Positions 20,898 to 30,926 of a DNA stretch of 53,213 nucleotides are shown here, piece after piece. Below the pieces are notes generated by a model. That model was not told where the DNA came from. It worked only from the letters and a program-made list of their open reading frames with translations, and did not search any database. How positions within the stretch are numbered: position 1 is the stretch's first letter; each line of letters starts with the position of its first letter. The DNA is taken from assembly GCA_946566685.1 (NCBI GenBank), contig CAMNXA010000019.1, positions 1-53,213 of the forward strand. Reading direction: 5' to 3'. The translations under genes and the position numbers were made by a program. This DNA comes from an uncultured Lachnospiraceae bacterium. Its GTDB lineage: Bacteria > Bacillota > Clostridia > Lachnospirales > Lachnospiraceae.

Positions 20898-21731
20898 ATG
20901 TCATCACAGATGTCCATGCACGATGAGATTAAGGAACAACACCAGAAAACAAAGGATATGACCCTGAGAGGAAAACTATCTTACTTTTGGGATTATTATA
21001 AGATACACACCATTGCTGCCATCCTGATAACCATCTTTATTATTTCTGTCATCCGGGCTTATGTGACGCACAAGGACTATGGCTTCTATGCAACACTCAT
21101 CAACGCCATGACTCCCGGCCTCAACGATGACACATCTGTCATATGGGCTGATGAATTTCTGGAATTTGCCGGTCTTAACCCCGATGACTATCAGGTCTAT
21201 ATCGATACCTCCGTTGTCATATCCGAAGATGCGGGAACTCCCTACGCCGCCTCCAACCGTGAAAAAATGGTAGCCATGATGCAGGTAGGGGAGATCAATG
21301 CCATTATCTCCGATACCGAAGCATTTGAAAGCTACGCCCAGGTAGAGTATTTCTATGATCTGGAATCCGTCTTTACGGCAGAGGAACTGGCGCCTTATCA
21401 GGACTATCTCTACTACACTGACCTTGCCACCGTAGCGCGGGAAGACGGCGATATCATTTACAGCGAAGAGGCGCAGAATGCTCTCCATGATCAGGATATC
21501 GACCATATGGACCCTTCTTCCATGACAACGCCCGTGGCCGTAGGTATCTGCATTCCAATGGAAGGCAATAAACTGGCAGATGCCGGATACTATGCCTATC
21601 TGGCAGATAACAACACCACTTTTCAGGGACATCCCTCACAGCCCGTACTCGGCATACCTATAAGCAATCAGGAACCTCAGCTTGCACTGAAGTTCCTGGA
21701 ATATCTGGGTATTGCATCGTCTAACCGATAA
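20898..21731 (+). CDS. Membrane-anchored protein of unknown function
   Basis: Protein of 277 residues from ATG 20898, chosen because AGAGGAGG lies seven bases before it; a longer frame from 20853 has no such site. A cytoplasmic N-terminus of about 35 charged residues (MHDEIKEQHQKTKDM) is followed by one helix (IAAILITIFIISVIRAYV) and an extracellular domain rich in acidic and aromatic residues (VQYFYD-like stretches, YAYLADN). I do not recognise the family with certainty; similar membrane-anchored proteins are common in Lachnospiraceae. It stands alone on the plus strand between two minus-strand units. Confidence 0.7.
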   Translation: MSSQMSMHDEIKEQHQKTKDMTLRGKLSYFWDYYKIHTIAAILITIFIISVIRAYVTHKDYGFYATLINAMTPGLNDDTSVIWADEFLEFAGLNPDDYQVYIDTSVVISEDAGTPYAASNREKMVAMMQVGEINAIISDTEAFESYAQVEYFYDLESVFTAEELAPYQDYLYYTDLATVAREDGDIIYSEEAQNALHDQDIDHMDPSSMTTPVAVGICIPMEGNKLADAGYYAYLADNNTTFQGHPSQPVLGIPISNQEPQLALKFLEYLGIASSNR

Positions 21732-21797
21732 CAATCCTCCATGCTTTTCTTTGTCTCCCGGTTTTATGTTACTGCCCTGCGGCATATCAGATTAATG

Positions 21798-22844
21798 TTA
21801 CTGGCACTTCTGGGACATGGCATTTTTCGCAGTCTCCAATACCTCAATGACCCGGTCGCACCAGGCATCGAACGCCGGATCTTCCTGCTGGCATTCTTCC
21901 GGATGGGACAATACATAGTCAAGGGCAATCCGCGCCCCCTGATCAAAGCGCACCGTAGTCCTCATATCCGGTACTGTTCTCTTAAGTTTGCTGTTGTCAA
22001 AGACCACCGAGACAGCCTTATCTCCAAGCAGGCTTCCTTCAAAATCATACCCATAGGGATTCCCCACGGCCGCCAGGAACGCCGATGACACATGATAGGC
22101 CTTCAGTTCCACGCCCAGCACGTCCGCGATGGTGGCATAAATCTGGTTCCAGGTCAGGGTCTCATCCCCGGTGATCTGAAAGGCTTCCCCGATGGCATGC
22201 CTGTTTCCCATCAATCCGATATAGCCGGTCGCAAAATCCTCATTAAATGTAAGCGTCCACAAGGAAGTGCCGTCTCCCTGAATGATAACGGGCTTTCCAT
22301 CCATCATGCGCCTGATCACCTGCCAGAAGCCCTGATCTCCATGCACGCCCAAAGGAATATGTCTCTCATCATAGGTGTGGCTCGGCCTCACAATCGTGAC
22401 CGGGAATCCCTCTTCCCGGTATTTTTGCATCAGGAAGTCCTCACATGCGATCTTATCCCTGGAATACTGCCAGTGAGGATTGGCGAGAGCCGTTCCCTCC
22501 GTGATCACATAACCTGCCGCCGGTTTATGGTAGGCAGATGCGGAACTGATATAGATATACTGTCTGGTCTTTCCCTGAAAAAGTCTGTAATCCCGCTCCA
22601 CATGTTCCACCGTAAAGCCGATAAATTCACAGACCGCATCAAAGGTAAGATCCTTAATCTTCTCAGCCACATCCTGCTCGTCATTGATGTCTGCAATAAT
22701 CTGATGAATGCCTTCCGGGACAATCTCCTTACGGTTCCCCCGGTTGAGAAGCCAGACTTCCCAGCCCTCTTCTCTCGCAAGCCGCTTCACGATCGCGGTG
22801 CTGATAACTCCTGTTCCCCCAATGAATAACGCCTTTTTCCTCAT
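21798..22844 (-). CDS. NAD-dependent epimerase/dehydratase family protein (SDR)
   Basis: Protein of 348 residues of the extended short-chain dehydrogenase family. A Rossmann start with GGTGVISTAIVKRL binds NAD(P). ISSASAYHKP occupies the position of the catalytic Ser/Tyr, although the usual YxxxK is less clear: YSRDKIACEDFL supplies Tyr and Lys. FNEDFATGYIGLM follows. It resembles nucleotide-sugar epimerase-like proteins. No sugar pathway genes lie beside it, so the substrate is open. GGAAAGG precedes the ATG. Confidence 0.85.
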   Translation of the reverse strand: MRKKALFIGGTGVISTAIVKRLAREEGWEVWLLNRGNRKEIVPEGIHQIIADINDEQDVAEKIKDLTFDAVCEFIGFTVEHVERDYRLFQGKTRQYIYISSASAYHKPAAGYVITEGTALANPHWQYSRDKIACEDFLMQKYREEGFPVTIVRPSHTYDERHIPLGVHGDQGFWQVIRRMMDGKPVIIQGDGTSLWTLTFNEDFATGYIGLMGNRHAIGEAFQITGDETLTWNQIYATIADVLGVELKAYHVSSAFLAAVGNPYGYDFEGSLLGDKAVSVVFDNSKLKRTVPDMRTTVRFDQGARIALDYVLSHPEECQQEDPAFDAWCDRVIEVLETAKNAMSQKCQ

Positions 22845-22989
22845 GCTCTGTGATCCTTTCCGATTTGATTTGCATTCCGAACACGTTCCCCTGAATACCT
22901 TTCATCCTATTCTATCACAGATGCTGTCCTTCGTCATTTAATTTCCTGTCTGTTCAGGCGATATCTTGGACAAATGTGTGAAAAGTAAC

Positions 22990-24423
22990 CTATAAAAGTT
23001 CCTTCAACATCCTATTGACGGCGCCGGGATCCGCCTTTCCCTTCATGGCCTTCATGGTCTGTCCCACCAGGAACCCGATCGCCTTCTCCTTGCCGCCTCT
23101 ATAATCCGCCACGGACTGGGGATTTGCCGCAATCACTTCTTCCACTGCTTTCTTCAGCGCGCCCTCATCGTTGACCGTCTTCAGACCCTTCTCCTCCACA
23201 TACTGCTCCGGATCCACATTTTCCTCAAACATCACTTCGAAGACCTCTTTGGCTACGGAACTGTTGATGGCCTTCGTATCTACAAGTCTGATCAGGCTGG
23301 CCAGATGTGCCGGGGAAAAGCGCAAATCCTGCGCATCCACTTCCCTTTCTTTCATCAAACGCAGTGTTTCTCCCATCAGCCAATTAGACACTTTCTTAGG
23401 CTCCGCACCAAGAGCGACTGCGGCCTCAAAAATATCCGCCATATGCTTGGACTGTGTGATGATATCGATGTCATAATCCGGGATGTCAAACTCTGCCTTG
23501 TAGCGTTTCATCTTGTCGTCACGAAACTCCGGCTGTTTCTCTCGGATTTCGGCAAGCATCTTATCACTGACGCTGATCGGTGTCAGATCCGGATCCGGAA
23601 AATACCGATAATCCTGGGCATCTTCCTTACTGCGCATGGTGTAAGACTCCCCTTTGGCATCATCCCATCTGCGGGTTTCCTGTACCACCTTTTCCCCGGA
23701 TTCAAGCAAGTCAATCTGCCGCTCCGTCTCGCCGGCGATGGCCCTGGAAATGGCCCGGAAAGAGTTTAGGTTCTTCATCTCCGTGCGCACGCCAAACGCT
23801 TCCGTCCCCACCTCCCGGACAGACAGGTTCACATCCGCACGCATGGAACCCTCCTGCAATTTGCAGTCGGAAGCCCCCAGATACTGAATGAGCAGGCGCA
23901 GCTTTTCCAGATAAGCAATCACCTCTTCAGCACTGCGCATATCCGGTTCGGACACAATCTCAATCAAAGGCACTCCGGAACGGTTATAATCCACCAGGGA
24001 ACAGTCCTCCCACTCATCGTGGATCAGTTTGCCCGCATCCTCCTCCATATGAATCTCATGGATCCCCACAGTCTTTCTGCCGCCCTCCTCCGTCTCGATC
24101 TCCACGCCGCCGTTTTGACAGATTGGCAGATAGAGCTGGGAAATCTGGTAATTCTGCGGATTATCCGGATAGAAATAATTCTTCCTGTCAAACTTTGCAT
24201 ACCTGGTGATATCGCAGTTGGTGGCGAGTCCCACCGCGATGGCATATTCCAGTACCTGCTTATTTAACACCGGCAAAGACCCCGGCATGCCGGTACAGAC
24301 CGGACAGGTCTGGGTGTTGGGGCCAGCCCCAAACGCCGTGGAACAGCCGCAGAATATCTTGGTCTTTGTAGCCAGTTCCACATGCACTTCCAAGCCGATG
24401 ACTGTCTCGTATTGTTTACTCAT
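22990..24423 (-). CDS. gatB: Asp/Glu-tRNA amidotransferase subunit B
   Basis: GatB binds the mischarged Asp-tRNA(Asn) or Glu-tRNA(Gln) and carries out the kinase and transamidation steps within GatCAB. Protein of 477 residues from ATG 24423, which has AGAGGAGG upstream; the longer frame to 24471 lacks a site. Landmarks are YETVIGLEVHVELATKTKIFC, CPVCTGMPGSLPVLN, the FDRKNYFYPDNPQNYQISQ motif and the GatB/YqeY tail domain (IGFLVGQTMKAMKGKADP). Last gene of the aspS-gatC-gatA-gatB unit. Confidence 0.97.
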   Translation of the reverse strand: MSKQYETVIGLEVHVELATKTKIFCGCSTAFGAGPNTQTCPVCTGMPGSLPVLNKQVLEYAIAVGLATNCDITRYAKFDRKNYFYPDNPQNYQISQLYLPICQNGGVEIETEEGGRKTVGIHEIHMEEDAGKLIHDEWEDCSLVDYNRSGVPLIEIVSEPDMRSAEEVIAYLEKLRLLIQYLGASDCKLQEGSMRADVNLSVREVGTEAFGVRTEMKNLNSFRAISRAIAGETERQIDLLESGEKVVQETRRWDDAKGESYTMRSKEDAQDYRYFPDPDLTPISVSDKMLAEIREKQPEFRDDKMKRYKAEFDIPDYDIDIITQSKHMADIFEAAVALGAEPKKVSNWLMGETLRLMKEREVDAQDLRFSPAHLASLIRLVDTKAINSSVAKEVFEVMFEENVDPEQYVEEKGLKTVNDEGALKKAVEEVIAANPQSVADYRGGKEKAIGFLVGQTMKAMKGKADPGAVNRMLKELL

Positions 24424-24471
24424 AACATCCTCCTCTGCATAATCTGCGGAGAATGCCCGTATTGTGGGCAT

Positions 24472-25911
24472 TCACTTCTTCTCATACTGCTCGTAGGTGT
24501 AAGCCGCCCGCAACAATTTTTTCTCCTGAAAGCAGTCCCCGATCAGCTGCATCCCAATGGGCAGTCCTTTGCTGTCCTGTCCGCAGGGAACGCTGATGCC
24601 CGGCAGTCCCGCCAGATTGACGGCGATGGTATAGATATCACCCAGATACATCCTGATCGGATCCGCCAGACTCTCTCCCAGCCTGGGCGCCGTGGTAGGA
24701 GCCACCGGTCCCAGGATCATATCATATCTGGCAAACGCTTCATCAAAGGCTTTCTTGATCAGAGCCTTCACCCGCAGCGCTTTCAGATAATAAGCGTCAT
24801 AGTAGCCGGAACTTAAAACAAAAGAACCCAGCATAATACGGCGTTTCACTTCCTCGCCAAATCCCTCGGAGCGGGATTTCTTATACATATGATGGAGTCC
24901 GGTATATTCTTCGGTGCGGTAACCGTACTTGATGCCGTCAAAACGCTCCAAATTCGAACTGGCCTCTGCCGCCGCAATTGTGTAATAGGCCGGAATGGCA
25001 TATTCCACCAGACTTAAATCAAACCGCTCCACCACTGCGCCCTGCGCCTCCAGCACCCTGGCCGCCTGTAAAACAGCTTCCCTTACTTCCTCGTCCAGGC
25101 CCTCTCCGAGATAATCGTTGGGAATACCGATCCGCATCCCCTTCACATCCTCCACCAGGGCTTTGGTAAAGTCTGTATCCTGCCTGACCAGTGAAGTGGA
25201 ATCCTTGTCATCGTGGGAAGCAATGACCTCCAGAACAGTGGCACAATCCCGCACATCCTTTGTCAGCGGCCCAATCTGGTCTAAGGAAGAACCGTAGGCA
25301 ATCAGTCCATAACGGGATACCGTGCCGTAGGTCGGTTTCATACCCACCGCACCGCAGTAGGATGCCGGCTGCCTGATGGAACCACCGGTATCGGAACCCA
25401 GGGCATAGAAGCACTCCCCTGCCGCCACCGCCGCCGCAGAGCCACCGGAAGAACCGCCCGGCACATGCTCTGTATTGTGAGGATTTCTGGTCACCCCATA
25501 GGCGGAAGTCTCCGTGGTGGAACCCATGGCAAACTCATCCATATTGGTCTTCCCCAGGATCACCGCACCGGCCTTTTGCAGATTTACAACTGCTTTTGCC
25601 GTATAAGTGGGCACAAAGTTACGCAAAATCCTGGAAGCGCAGGTAGTGAGAATCCCTTCCGTGCACAAATTATCCTTGATTGCCACCGGTACACCGGCCA
25701 AAGGCCCTGTAAGTTCCCCTTTTTCAATCTTCTCCTGCACTTGTACGGCCTGTTTTAAGGCACCCTCTTTGTCAACTGTCACATAACAATTCAGTTCTTT
25801 GTCCTTTTCCTCAATTCGGGTAAGCACAGCCTGAAGCGCTTCCACCGCCGTGGCTTTCCCCTCTCTGATTGCCGCCGCCAATTCCACGGCTGTCATATCT
25901 GTTATACACAT
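24472..25911 (-). CDS. gatA: Asp/Glu-tRNA amidotransferase subunit A
   Basis: Glutamine amidase subunit that releases ammonia for transamidation by GatB. Protein of 479 residues from ATG 25911 with GGAGGAAATTAC upstream. Amidase signature residues are all visible: catalytic Lys in VAIKDNLCTEG, the GGSSGGSAAAVAAG loop with the cis-Ser, and the nucleophilic Ser in ALGSDTGGSIRQPAS. It lies 54 bases after gatC and 48 bases before gatB. Confidence 0.97.
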   Translation of the reverse strand: MCITDMTAVELAAAIREGKATAVEALQAVLTRIEEKDKELNCYVTVDKEGALKQAVQVQEKIEKGELTGPLAGVPVAIKDNLCTEGILTTCASRILRNFVPTYTAKAVVNLQKAGAVILGKTNMDEFAMGSTTETSAYGVTRNPHNTEHVPGGSSGGSAAAVAAGECFYALGSDTGGSIRQPASYCGAVGMKPTYGTVSRYGLIAYGSSLDQIGPLTKDVRDCATVLEVIASHDDKDSTSLVRQDTDFTKALVEDVKGMRIGIPNDYLGEGLDEEVREAVLQAARVLEAQGAVVERFDLSLVEYAIPAYYTIAAAEASSNLERFDGIKYGYRTEEYTGLHHMYKKSRSEGFGEEVKRRIMLGSFVLSSGYYDAYYLKALRVKALIKKAFDEAFARYDMILGPVAPTTAPRLGESLADPIRMYLGDIYTIAVNLAGLPGISVPCGQDSKGLPIGMQLIGDCFQEKKLLRAAYTYEQYEKK

Positions 25912-25965
25912 GTAATTTCCTCCATATGAATTCCCGTTCCGGAACCTTTCCACAATAGGGTGCAG

Positions 25966-26256
25966 CTAAAACGTGCGCGGCACCATAAACATGCCGTCCT
26001 TCTCCTGCGGGGCATTGGAGAGCATCTGCTCCCTGGCATCCCCATTGGTCACCACATCCTCCCGGAATACATTCTGCACCGGGAACACATGGGACATTGG
26101 CTCCACCCCTGTGGTATCCAGTTCACCCAGCTTATCAATATAGTCCAGCATCCGGCCCATATCCTTCTTCGCCTGTTCCTTCTCTGCCTCAGAAAGTTCC
26201 AGTTTCGCCAGGATTCCTACATATTCGATCGTCTCGTCACTGATTATATTTGCCAT
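25966..26256 (-). CDS. gatC: Asp/Glu-tRNA amidotransferase subunit C
   Basis: Small subunit that wraps GatA and stabilises the GatCAB complex. 96 residues from ATG 26256; an upstream in-frame ATG at 26274 is possible but GGAGG lies correctly only for the inner one. Shows the family pattern [42 protein letters not shown] and a C-terminal VPRTF. It sits 24 bases after aspS. Confidence 0.95.
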   Translation of the reverse strand: MANIISDETIEYVGILAKLELSEAEKEQAKKDMGRMLDYIDKLGELDTTGVEPMSHVFPVQNVFREDVVTNGDAREQMLSNAPQEKDGMFMVPRTF

Positions 26257-26279
26257 ATCTGACCTGTCCTCCATCCTGC

Positions 26280-28031
26280 TTAACTTCTTATCTTAATATG
26301 CACTTCCCGCAGCTGCTGCTCAGTCACATCGTTCGGCGCACCACACATCAGATCCTGGGCAGAACCGCTCATGGGGAAAGCAATGACCTCCCGGATGTTT
26401 TCCTCGCCCCGAAGCAGCATGATCATACGGTCCACGCCCGGCGCCATACCCGCGTGAGGCGGCGCCCCGAACTGAAAGGCATTGTAAAGCGCTCCAAATT
26501 TATTTTTCAGGGTTTCTGCATCATAGCCGGCGATGGCAAAAGCCTTCTCCATGATCTCCATATCGTGGTTACGCACCGCACCGGAAGATAATTCCACGCC
26601 ATTGCAGACAATATCATACTGATAAGCCAGCACATCCAGAGGATCCTTTGTGGTAAGCGCTTCCAGCCCGCCCTGGGGCATGGAAAAGGGGTTATGAGTA
26701 AATCCGATCTGCTTCGTATCCGGATCCCATTCAAACATGGGGAAATCGTTGACATAGCAGAACCGGTAAGCGTTCTTTTCCAGAAGATCCAGCTTCTGTC
26801 CCAGTTCCGTGCGAAGCTGTCCGGCATAATAAGCTGCCCGCTCCTCCTTGTCTGCGATAAAGAAAATGGTGTCTTTCGCTGTAAGATCTGCCAGCGCCGC
26901 CAGTTCCCCTTTCTTTTCCTCCGGTATAAACTTATCAATCGGCCCCCTGTAACGCATATCTTCATCCACTTCCAGATATCCCAGGCCGCCCATGCCCATG
27001 TCTGTGGCGAATTTCAGAAGCTTCTCATGAAACCCTTTGGACATTTCGGCATGTACCTTGATGGCACGCACTGTCCTTCCCAGAAAAGGCTTAAAGGTGC
27101 ATCCCTGGAAAAACTCTGTCAGATCGATGATCCGCAGTGGGTTTCTCAGATCCGGTTTGTCTGTGCCAAAGGAGAGCATTGCCTCTTTGTAACTGATAAC
27201 CGGATACGGTGCCTTCGTCACCGCAAACCCTTCCGGCGCAAACTTTTCAAATGCCGCCGAGAGCACTTCCTCTCCCACCCGGAACACATCCTCCTGGGTG
27301 GCAAAACTCATCTCAAAATCCAACTGGTAAAATTCCCCCGGAGAACGGTCTGCCCTGGCATCCTCATCCCGGAAACAGGGGGCGATCTGAAAATATTTGT
27401 CAAATCCCGATACCATCAAAAGCTGTTTATACTGCTGCGGCGCCTGGGGAAGGGCATAAAACTTGCCCTTATACTTCCGGGAAGGGACGATATAATCCCT
27501 GGCTCCCTCCGGGGAAGACGCACACAGGATGGGAGTCTGAATCTCCAGAAATCCCAGTTCCGTCATCTTCTGCCGCAGGTATGCGATCACCTGGGAACGG
27601 AAAATAATGTTGTCTTTCACTTTCTGGTTGCGCAGATCCAAATAACGGTATTTTAAGCGCACCTCCTCCCTGGTCTCCCTGGAAGTCATGATCTCAAATG
27701 GCAGCTGTCTGTATACTCTGCCTAACACCTCCACCTGATGCGCCTCCAACTCAATGGTGCCGGTGGGAATCCTGGGATTGTAAGTCTCCTCATCCCGTTT
27801 TTCGACCAGTCCTGCAATGGAAACACTCATCTCCTTCGTCAATCCGTTCAACAAAGAAGTGTCCCGCATAACGACTTGCAGCACGCCGTACATATCCCGC
27901 AGATCCACAAAGGATACGCCGCCGTGATCCCGGATGTTCTCCACCCAGCCCGCCACGCGCAATTCCTTTCCAATATCGCTCTCGCTGATTTCCTGTAATG
28001 TTACGTCCCTGTAAATGTTCTTGGCTGTCAT
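26280..28031 (-). CDS. aspS: Aspartyl-tRNA synthetase
   Basis: Charges tRNA(Asp), and probably tRNA(Asn), with aspartate. Protein of 583 residues from ATG 28031, with GGAGGG upstream. Bacterial-type layout: OB-fold anticodon-binding domain at about 15-110, class II catalytic core with motif 2 ([19 protein letters not shown]), an inserted GAD domain, and motif 3 ([22 protein letters not shown]). Co-transcription with gatCAB suggests it is non-discriminating, with Asp-tRNA(Asn) amidated by the complex. This is an inference that depends on whether the genome has an asnS. Controlled by the T-box leader upstream. Confidence 0.97.
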   Translation of the reverse strand: MTAKNIYRDVTLQEISESDIGKELRVAGWVENIRDHGGVSFVDLRDMYGVLQVVMRDTSLLNGLTKEMSVSIAGLVEKRDEETYNPRIPTGTIELEAHQVEVLGRVYRQLPFEIMTSRETREEVRLKYRYLDLRNQKVKDNIIFRSQVIAYLRQKMTELGFLEIQTPILCASSPEGARDYIVPSRKYKGKFYALPQAPQQYKQLLMVSGFDKYFQIAPCFRDEDARADRSPGEFYQLDFEMSFATQEDVFRVGEEVLSAAFEKFAPEGFAVTKAPYPVISYKEAMLSFGTDKPDLRNPLRIIDLTEFFQGCTFKPFLGRTVRAIKVHAEMSKGFHEKLLKFATDMGMGGLGYLEVDEDMRYRGPIDKFIPEEKKGELAALADLTAKDTIFFIADKEERAAYYAGQLRTELGQKLDLLEKNAYRFCYVNDFPMFEWDPDTKQIGFTHNPFSMPQGGLEALTTKDPLDVLAYQYDIVCNGVELSSGAVRNHDMEIMEKAFAIAGYDAETLKNKFGALYNAFQFGAPPHAGMAPGVDRMIMLLRGEENIREVIAFPMSGSAQDLMCGAPNDVTEQQLREVHIKIRS

Positions 28032-28140
28032 AATAGTCCCTCCTGCGTTCCGTGTCGCGGCTCTGAACCCAATGAAAATTTCCTTCACAAATCCATTCCG
28101 CAAACTTGGATTCTGATTTTTGTTTTGTATCCCGGAACGT

Positions 28141-28174
28141 AAAAATCCCGGAATACATTGTCTGTATTCCGGGA
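28141..28174 (-). terminator. T-box-controlled terminator of the aspS leader
   Basis: On the minus strand a 12-bp stem, TCCCGGAATACA with its perfect complement around a GACAA loop, is followed by TTTTT. It is the off-state terminator of the T-box riboswitch that precedes aspS. Confidence 0.93.
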
Positions 28175-28212
28175 CGGATATGCTGTATCCGCGGTACCAC
28201 CCGCCATTGGCT

Positions 28213-28333
28213 AAAAGTAAATTTGCTTCGCAGAATTAAAAAGGTAAATTCCTTCGGAATTAACCTTGCGAGGTCCGCTTCGCGGCCTCGTAATTTGCGT
28301 CTGTGTTCTTGTTATCTTCGCAAATTAACTTTT
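28213..28333. repeat. Modular hairpin repeat, copy B, inside the T-box leader
   Basis: Repeat of 121 bp. It has terminal inverted repeats (AAAAGTAAATTTGC on the left; AAAAGTTAATTTGC as the complement of the right end, one mismatch). Inside are an AATTCC-TTC-GGAATT stem and the bulged stem CGAGG-T-CCGC-TTC-GCGG-CCTCG. It is the best-preserved copy of the family and the only one with both ends visible. Confidence 0.88.
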
Positions 28334-28544
28334 GCCCACTCTTTCACTTAACGCGTGTCACGTACTGCCCTACTGGATTCAGGTAGTCTGCTCCGGAGTG
28401 TTCCCGCTCCTTATTCCCCACAAACAGCGCTCTCAGTCGGTGACGCCGTATTCCTGTCGTGTTCGCTAAGGTGAGTCTCCTTCATAGCATTTCTTATGAT
28501 ATCTCAATGCCGTTAGGATGCACAGCATTGTGTTGTTGTATACA

Positions 28545-28573
28545 TGTATAACATAATTCTTTTTAAAATACAA
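28545..28573 (-). promoter_or_regulatory. Promoter of the aspS leader
   Basis: TTGTAT at 28568-28573 and TATACA at 28545-28550, separated by 17 bases, on the minus strand, about 45 bases before the T-box Stem I. The -10 lies within a 12-bp palindrome TATACATGTATA. Confidence 0.6.
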
Positions 28574-28633
28574 GCGCTGTTTTCCAGAAGGCAAATATTG
28601 TATCTGAAAAAATACAATCCAGCCGTCTTGCTT

Positions 28634-29848
28634 CTATAACTTCTTAATCCTGTCCACAGCCTCCACCGTATTCTCGTAACTGCCAAAAGCCGTCAGCCTG
28701 AAATACGTCTCGCCGCTAGGACCGAATCCCGATCCCGGTGTGCCCACCACATTGGCCTTTTCCAGAAGATAATCGAAGAACTCCCAGCTTGTCATCCCAT
28801 CCGGCGCTTTCAGCCAGATATAAGGTGCGTTGACACCGCCGGAAACACTATACCCCGCACTCTTTAAGCCATCCAGGATATAGGCCGCATTTTTCATATA
28901 ATAGGCAACCAGTTCTTTGGTCTCCTTCTTGCCCGCTTCGCTGTAGACCGCCTCGCCGGCCCTCTGAATGATGTACGGCGCACCATTATACTTCGTTCCA
29001 TGTCTTCTCGCCCAAAGCGCATGTAGGGAAACATCCCCCACCTTCAACTCCTTAGGCACCACCGCAAAGCCCAGGCGCACACCGGTAAAGCCCGCATTCT
29101 TGGAGAAGGAGCGCAGTTCGATGGCACAGGTTCTGGCGCCCTCGCACTCATAGATGGTATGCGGTACATCCGCCTCGGAAATATATGCCTCGTAAGCCGC
29201 ATCATAAATGATCACGGAACCATTTTTATTTGCGTAATCCACCCACTCCTGCAATTGTGCTTTGGTGATGGTGGAACCGGTAGGATTATTGGGGAAGCAC
29301 AGATAGATCAGATCCGGCACTTCTTCCGGCAGCTGCGGTGCAAAGCCGTTCTCCTCGGTACAGGGCATATAGATCACATCACTCCAATTGCCAGTGCTCT
29401 CATCATAGGTTCCCGTCCGCCCTGCCATCACATTGGTATCCACATACACCGGATACACCGGATCACAGACTGCAATCTTATTGTCCAGGGCAAAGATTTC
29501 CTGAATATTACCGGAATCACATTTGGCGCCATCGGAGATAAAAATCTCATCCGCTGCGATCTGGCAGCCTCTCGCCTTATAATCATTGTCCGCAATCGCC
29601 GTCCGCAAAAACTCATATCCCAGATCCGGCGCATAACCGCGGAATGTCTTCGCATCCGCCATCTCATCCACAGCACTGTGGAGTGCCTTGATCACCGCCG
29701 GGGAAAGAGGCTGCGTCACATCCCCGATACCCAGTCTGATAAGCTTCTTATCCGGGTTCGCCTCCGTATAAGCATTCACTTTCTTTCCAATCGTGGAAAA
29801 AAGATAACTGCCGGGCAATTTCAGATAGTTGTCATTCACTTTAACCAT
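28634..29848 (-). CDS. dapL: LL-diaminopimelate aminotransferase
   Basis: Makes LL-diaminopimelate directly from tetrahydrodipicolinate and glutamate, bypassing the acylated intermediates of lysine and peptidoglycan precursor synthesis. Protein of 404 residues from ATG 29848 (GAGAGAGG upstream), starting [18 protein letters not shown] as usual for DapL. Class I aminotransferase fold with the PLP lysine in [15 protein letters not shown] and the family's [11 protein letters not shown]. It follows dapF, the next enzyme in the pathway, and their coding ends almost touch. Confidence 0.96.
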   Translation of the reverse strand: MVKVNDNYLKLPGSYLFSTIGKKVNAYTEANPDKKLIRLGIGDVTQPLSPAVIKALHSAVDEMADAKTFRGYAPDLGYEFLRTAIADNDYKARGCQIAADEIFISDGAKCDSGNIQEIFALDNKIAVCDPVYPVYVDTNVMAGRTGTYDESTGNWSDVIYMPCTEENGFAPQLPEEVPDLIYLCFPNNPTGSTITKAQLQEWVDYANKNGSVIIYDAAYEAYISEADVPHTIYECEGARTCAIELRSFSKNAGFTGVRLGFAVVPKELKVGDVSLHALWARRHGTKYNGAPYIIQRAGEAVYSEAGKKETKELVAYYMKNAAYILDGLKSAGYSVSGGVNAPYIWLKAPDGMTSWEFFDYLLEKANVVGTPGSGFGPSGETYFRLTAFGSYENTVEAVDRIKKL

Positions 29849-29871
29849 GGTGTTTTCCTCTCTCTTTTCAA

Positions 29872-30717
29872 TCATATAAATTCGCATATATCGCCGTCAA
29901 AAACCGTGACCGCAGGTCCCGTCATATAAACCAGATCTGCCTCCCGATCCCAGGTAATTGTAAGTTCGCCTCCTAACAGTTTAACAGTAACCGTCTCGTC
30001 CGTCAAACCATTTAGAATACATGCCACCACCGTAGCACATGCCCCTGTGCCGCAGGCCAGTGTCTCACCTGTGCCCCGCTCCCACACCCGCATGAGAACC
30101 GTCTGTCTGTCTATCACTTCCACAAACTCCGTGTTTGTCTTTCTGGGAAATCTCTCGTGCTTCTCAAAAAAGGGGCCAATCTTCTCAATATCCAACTCCC
30201 TGACACCATCCATGAACACAACCGCGTGCGGGTTTCCCATTGACACACATGTCATTTTATAATCCTGCCCCTGTACACAGATGGTCTCGTCCACTGCCTG
30301 TTCCCTCGCACAGACAACCGGCACCCATTCCGCCCTGAGTTCCGGAGCCCCCATATTGACACGTACCGTATCTACCTTACCGTCTTTTAAGAAAAGCTGC
30401 AAATACTTTATCCTGCCGCAGCTTACGACACTTATGTCAGTTTTGTCGGTCAGCCCTTTATCATACACAAATTTAGCCACACAGCGGATACCATTGCCGC
30501 ACATCTCTGCCCTGCTGCCATCCGCATTATACATCTCCATCTCAAAATCCGCTTCATCAGAAGGATTGATAAAGATCACCCCATCGCCGCCCACACCAAA
30601 ATGCCTGTCACTGGCACGGCGCACAAATTCCGCCTTCTCTTCCTGCGCAATCCTCTCCTTTGCGCCGTCAATATAAATATAATCATTTCCACAGCCTTGC
30701 ATTTTCGTAAATTTCAT
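29872..30717 (-). CDS. dapF: Diaminopimelate epimerase
   Basis: Converts LL- to meso-diaminopimelate by a two-cysteine, cofactor-free mechanism. Protein of 281 residues with [15 protein letters not shown] at the start, the first catalytic Cys in [14 protein letters not shown], and the second in [22 protein letters not shown] precedes the ATG. First gene of a dapF-dapL unit that supplies the cell-wall precursor and lysine. Confidence 0.96.
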   Translation of the reverse strand: MKFTKMQGCGNDYIYIDGAKERIAQEEKAEFVRRASDRHFGVGGDGVIFINPSDEADFEMEMYNADGSRAEMCGNGIRCVAKFVYDKGLTDKTDISVVSCGRIKYLQLFLKDGKVDTVRVNMGAPELRAEWVPVVCAREQAVDETICVQGQDYKMTCVSMGNPHAVVFMDGVRELDIEKIGPFFEKHERFPRKTNTEFVEVIDRQTVLMRVWERGTGETLACGTGACATVVACILNGLTDETVTVKLLGGELTITWDREADLVYMTGPAVTVFDGDICEFI

Positions 30718-30926
30718 ACTGAAGCCCTTCCTTTCCCTTGCTCTTCCTATAACACTGAAGATTCCATAAAATGTTTTCAGAGGTTATCCTGCAAAGAATA
30801 TGAGATTTTCTTCATACTTCCATCCATAAACATCTGTATTTCATCTATATGATAATAGCATAACACACAAATCTCATTTAAAAAGCCCAATATCTGCATA
30901 TAACTACGCAAAAACTGCTGTCAACC

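Larger units (their letters stand above)
28141..28500 (-). promoter_or_regulatory. T-box riboswitch controlling aspS-gatCAB
   Basis: The T-box core GGCGGGTGGTACCGCGG is seen on the minus strand at 28189-28205, directly before the terminator stem. The Stem I region lies at about 28400-28500, with CGAACACGACAGGAATA containing GAC (Asp) and AAC (Asn) as candidate specifier codons. GAC fits aspS best, but I could not fold the loop to decide. Uncharged tRNA would pair with the T-box bulge and let transcription continue. Oddly, a 121-bp repeat element (28213-28333) lies between Stem I/III and the antiterminator. Confidence 0.95.
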
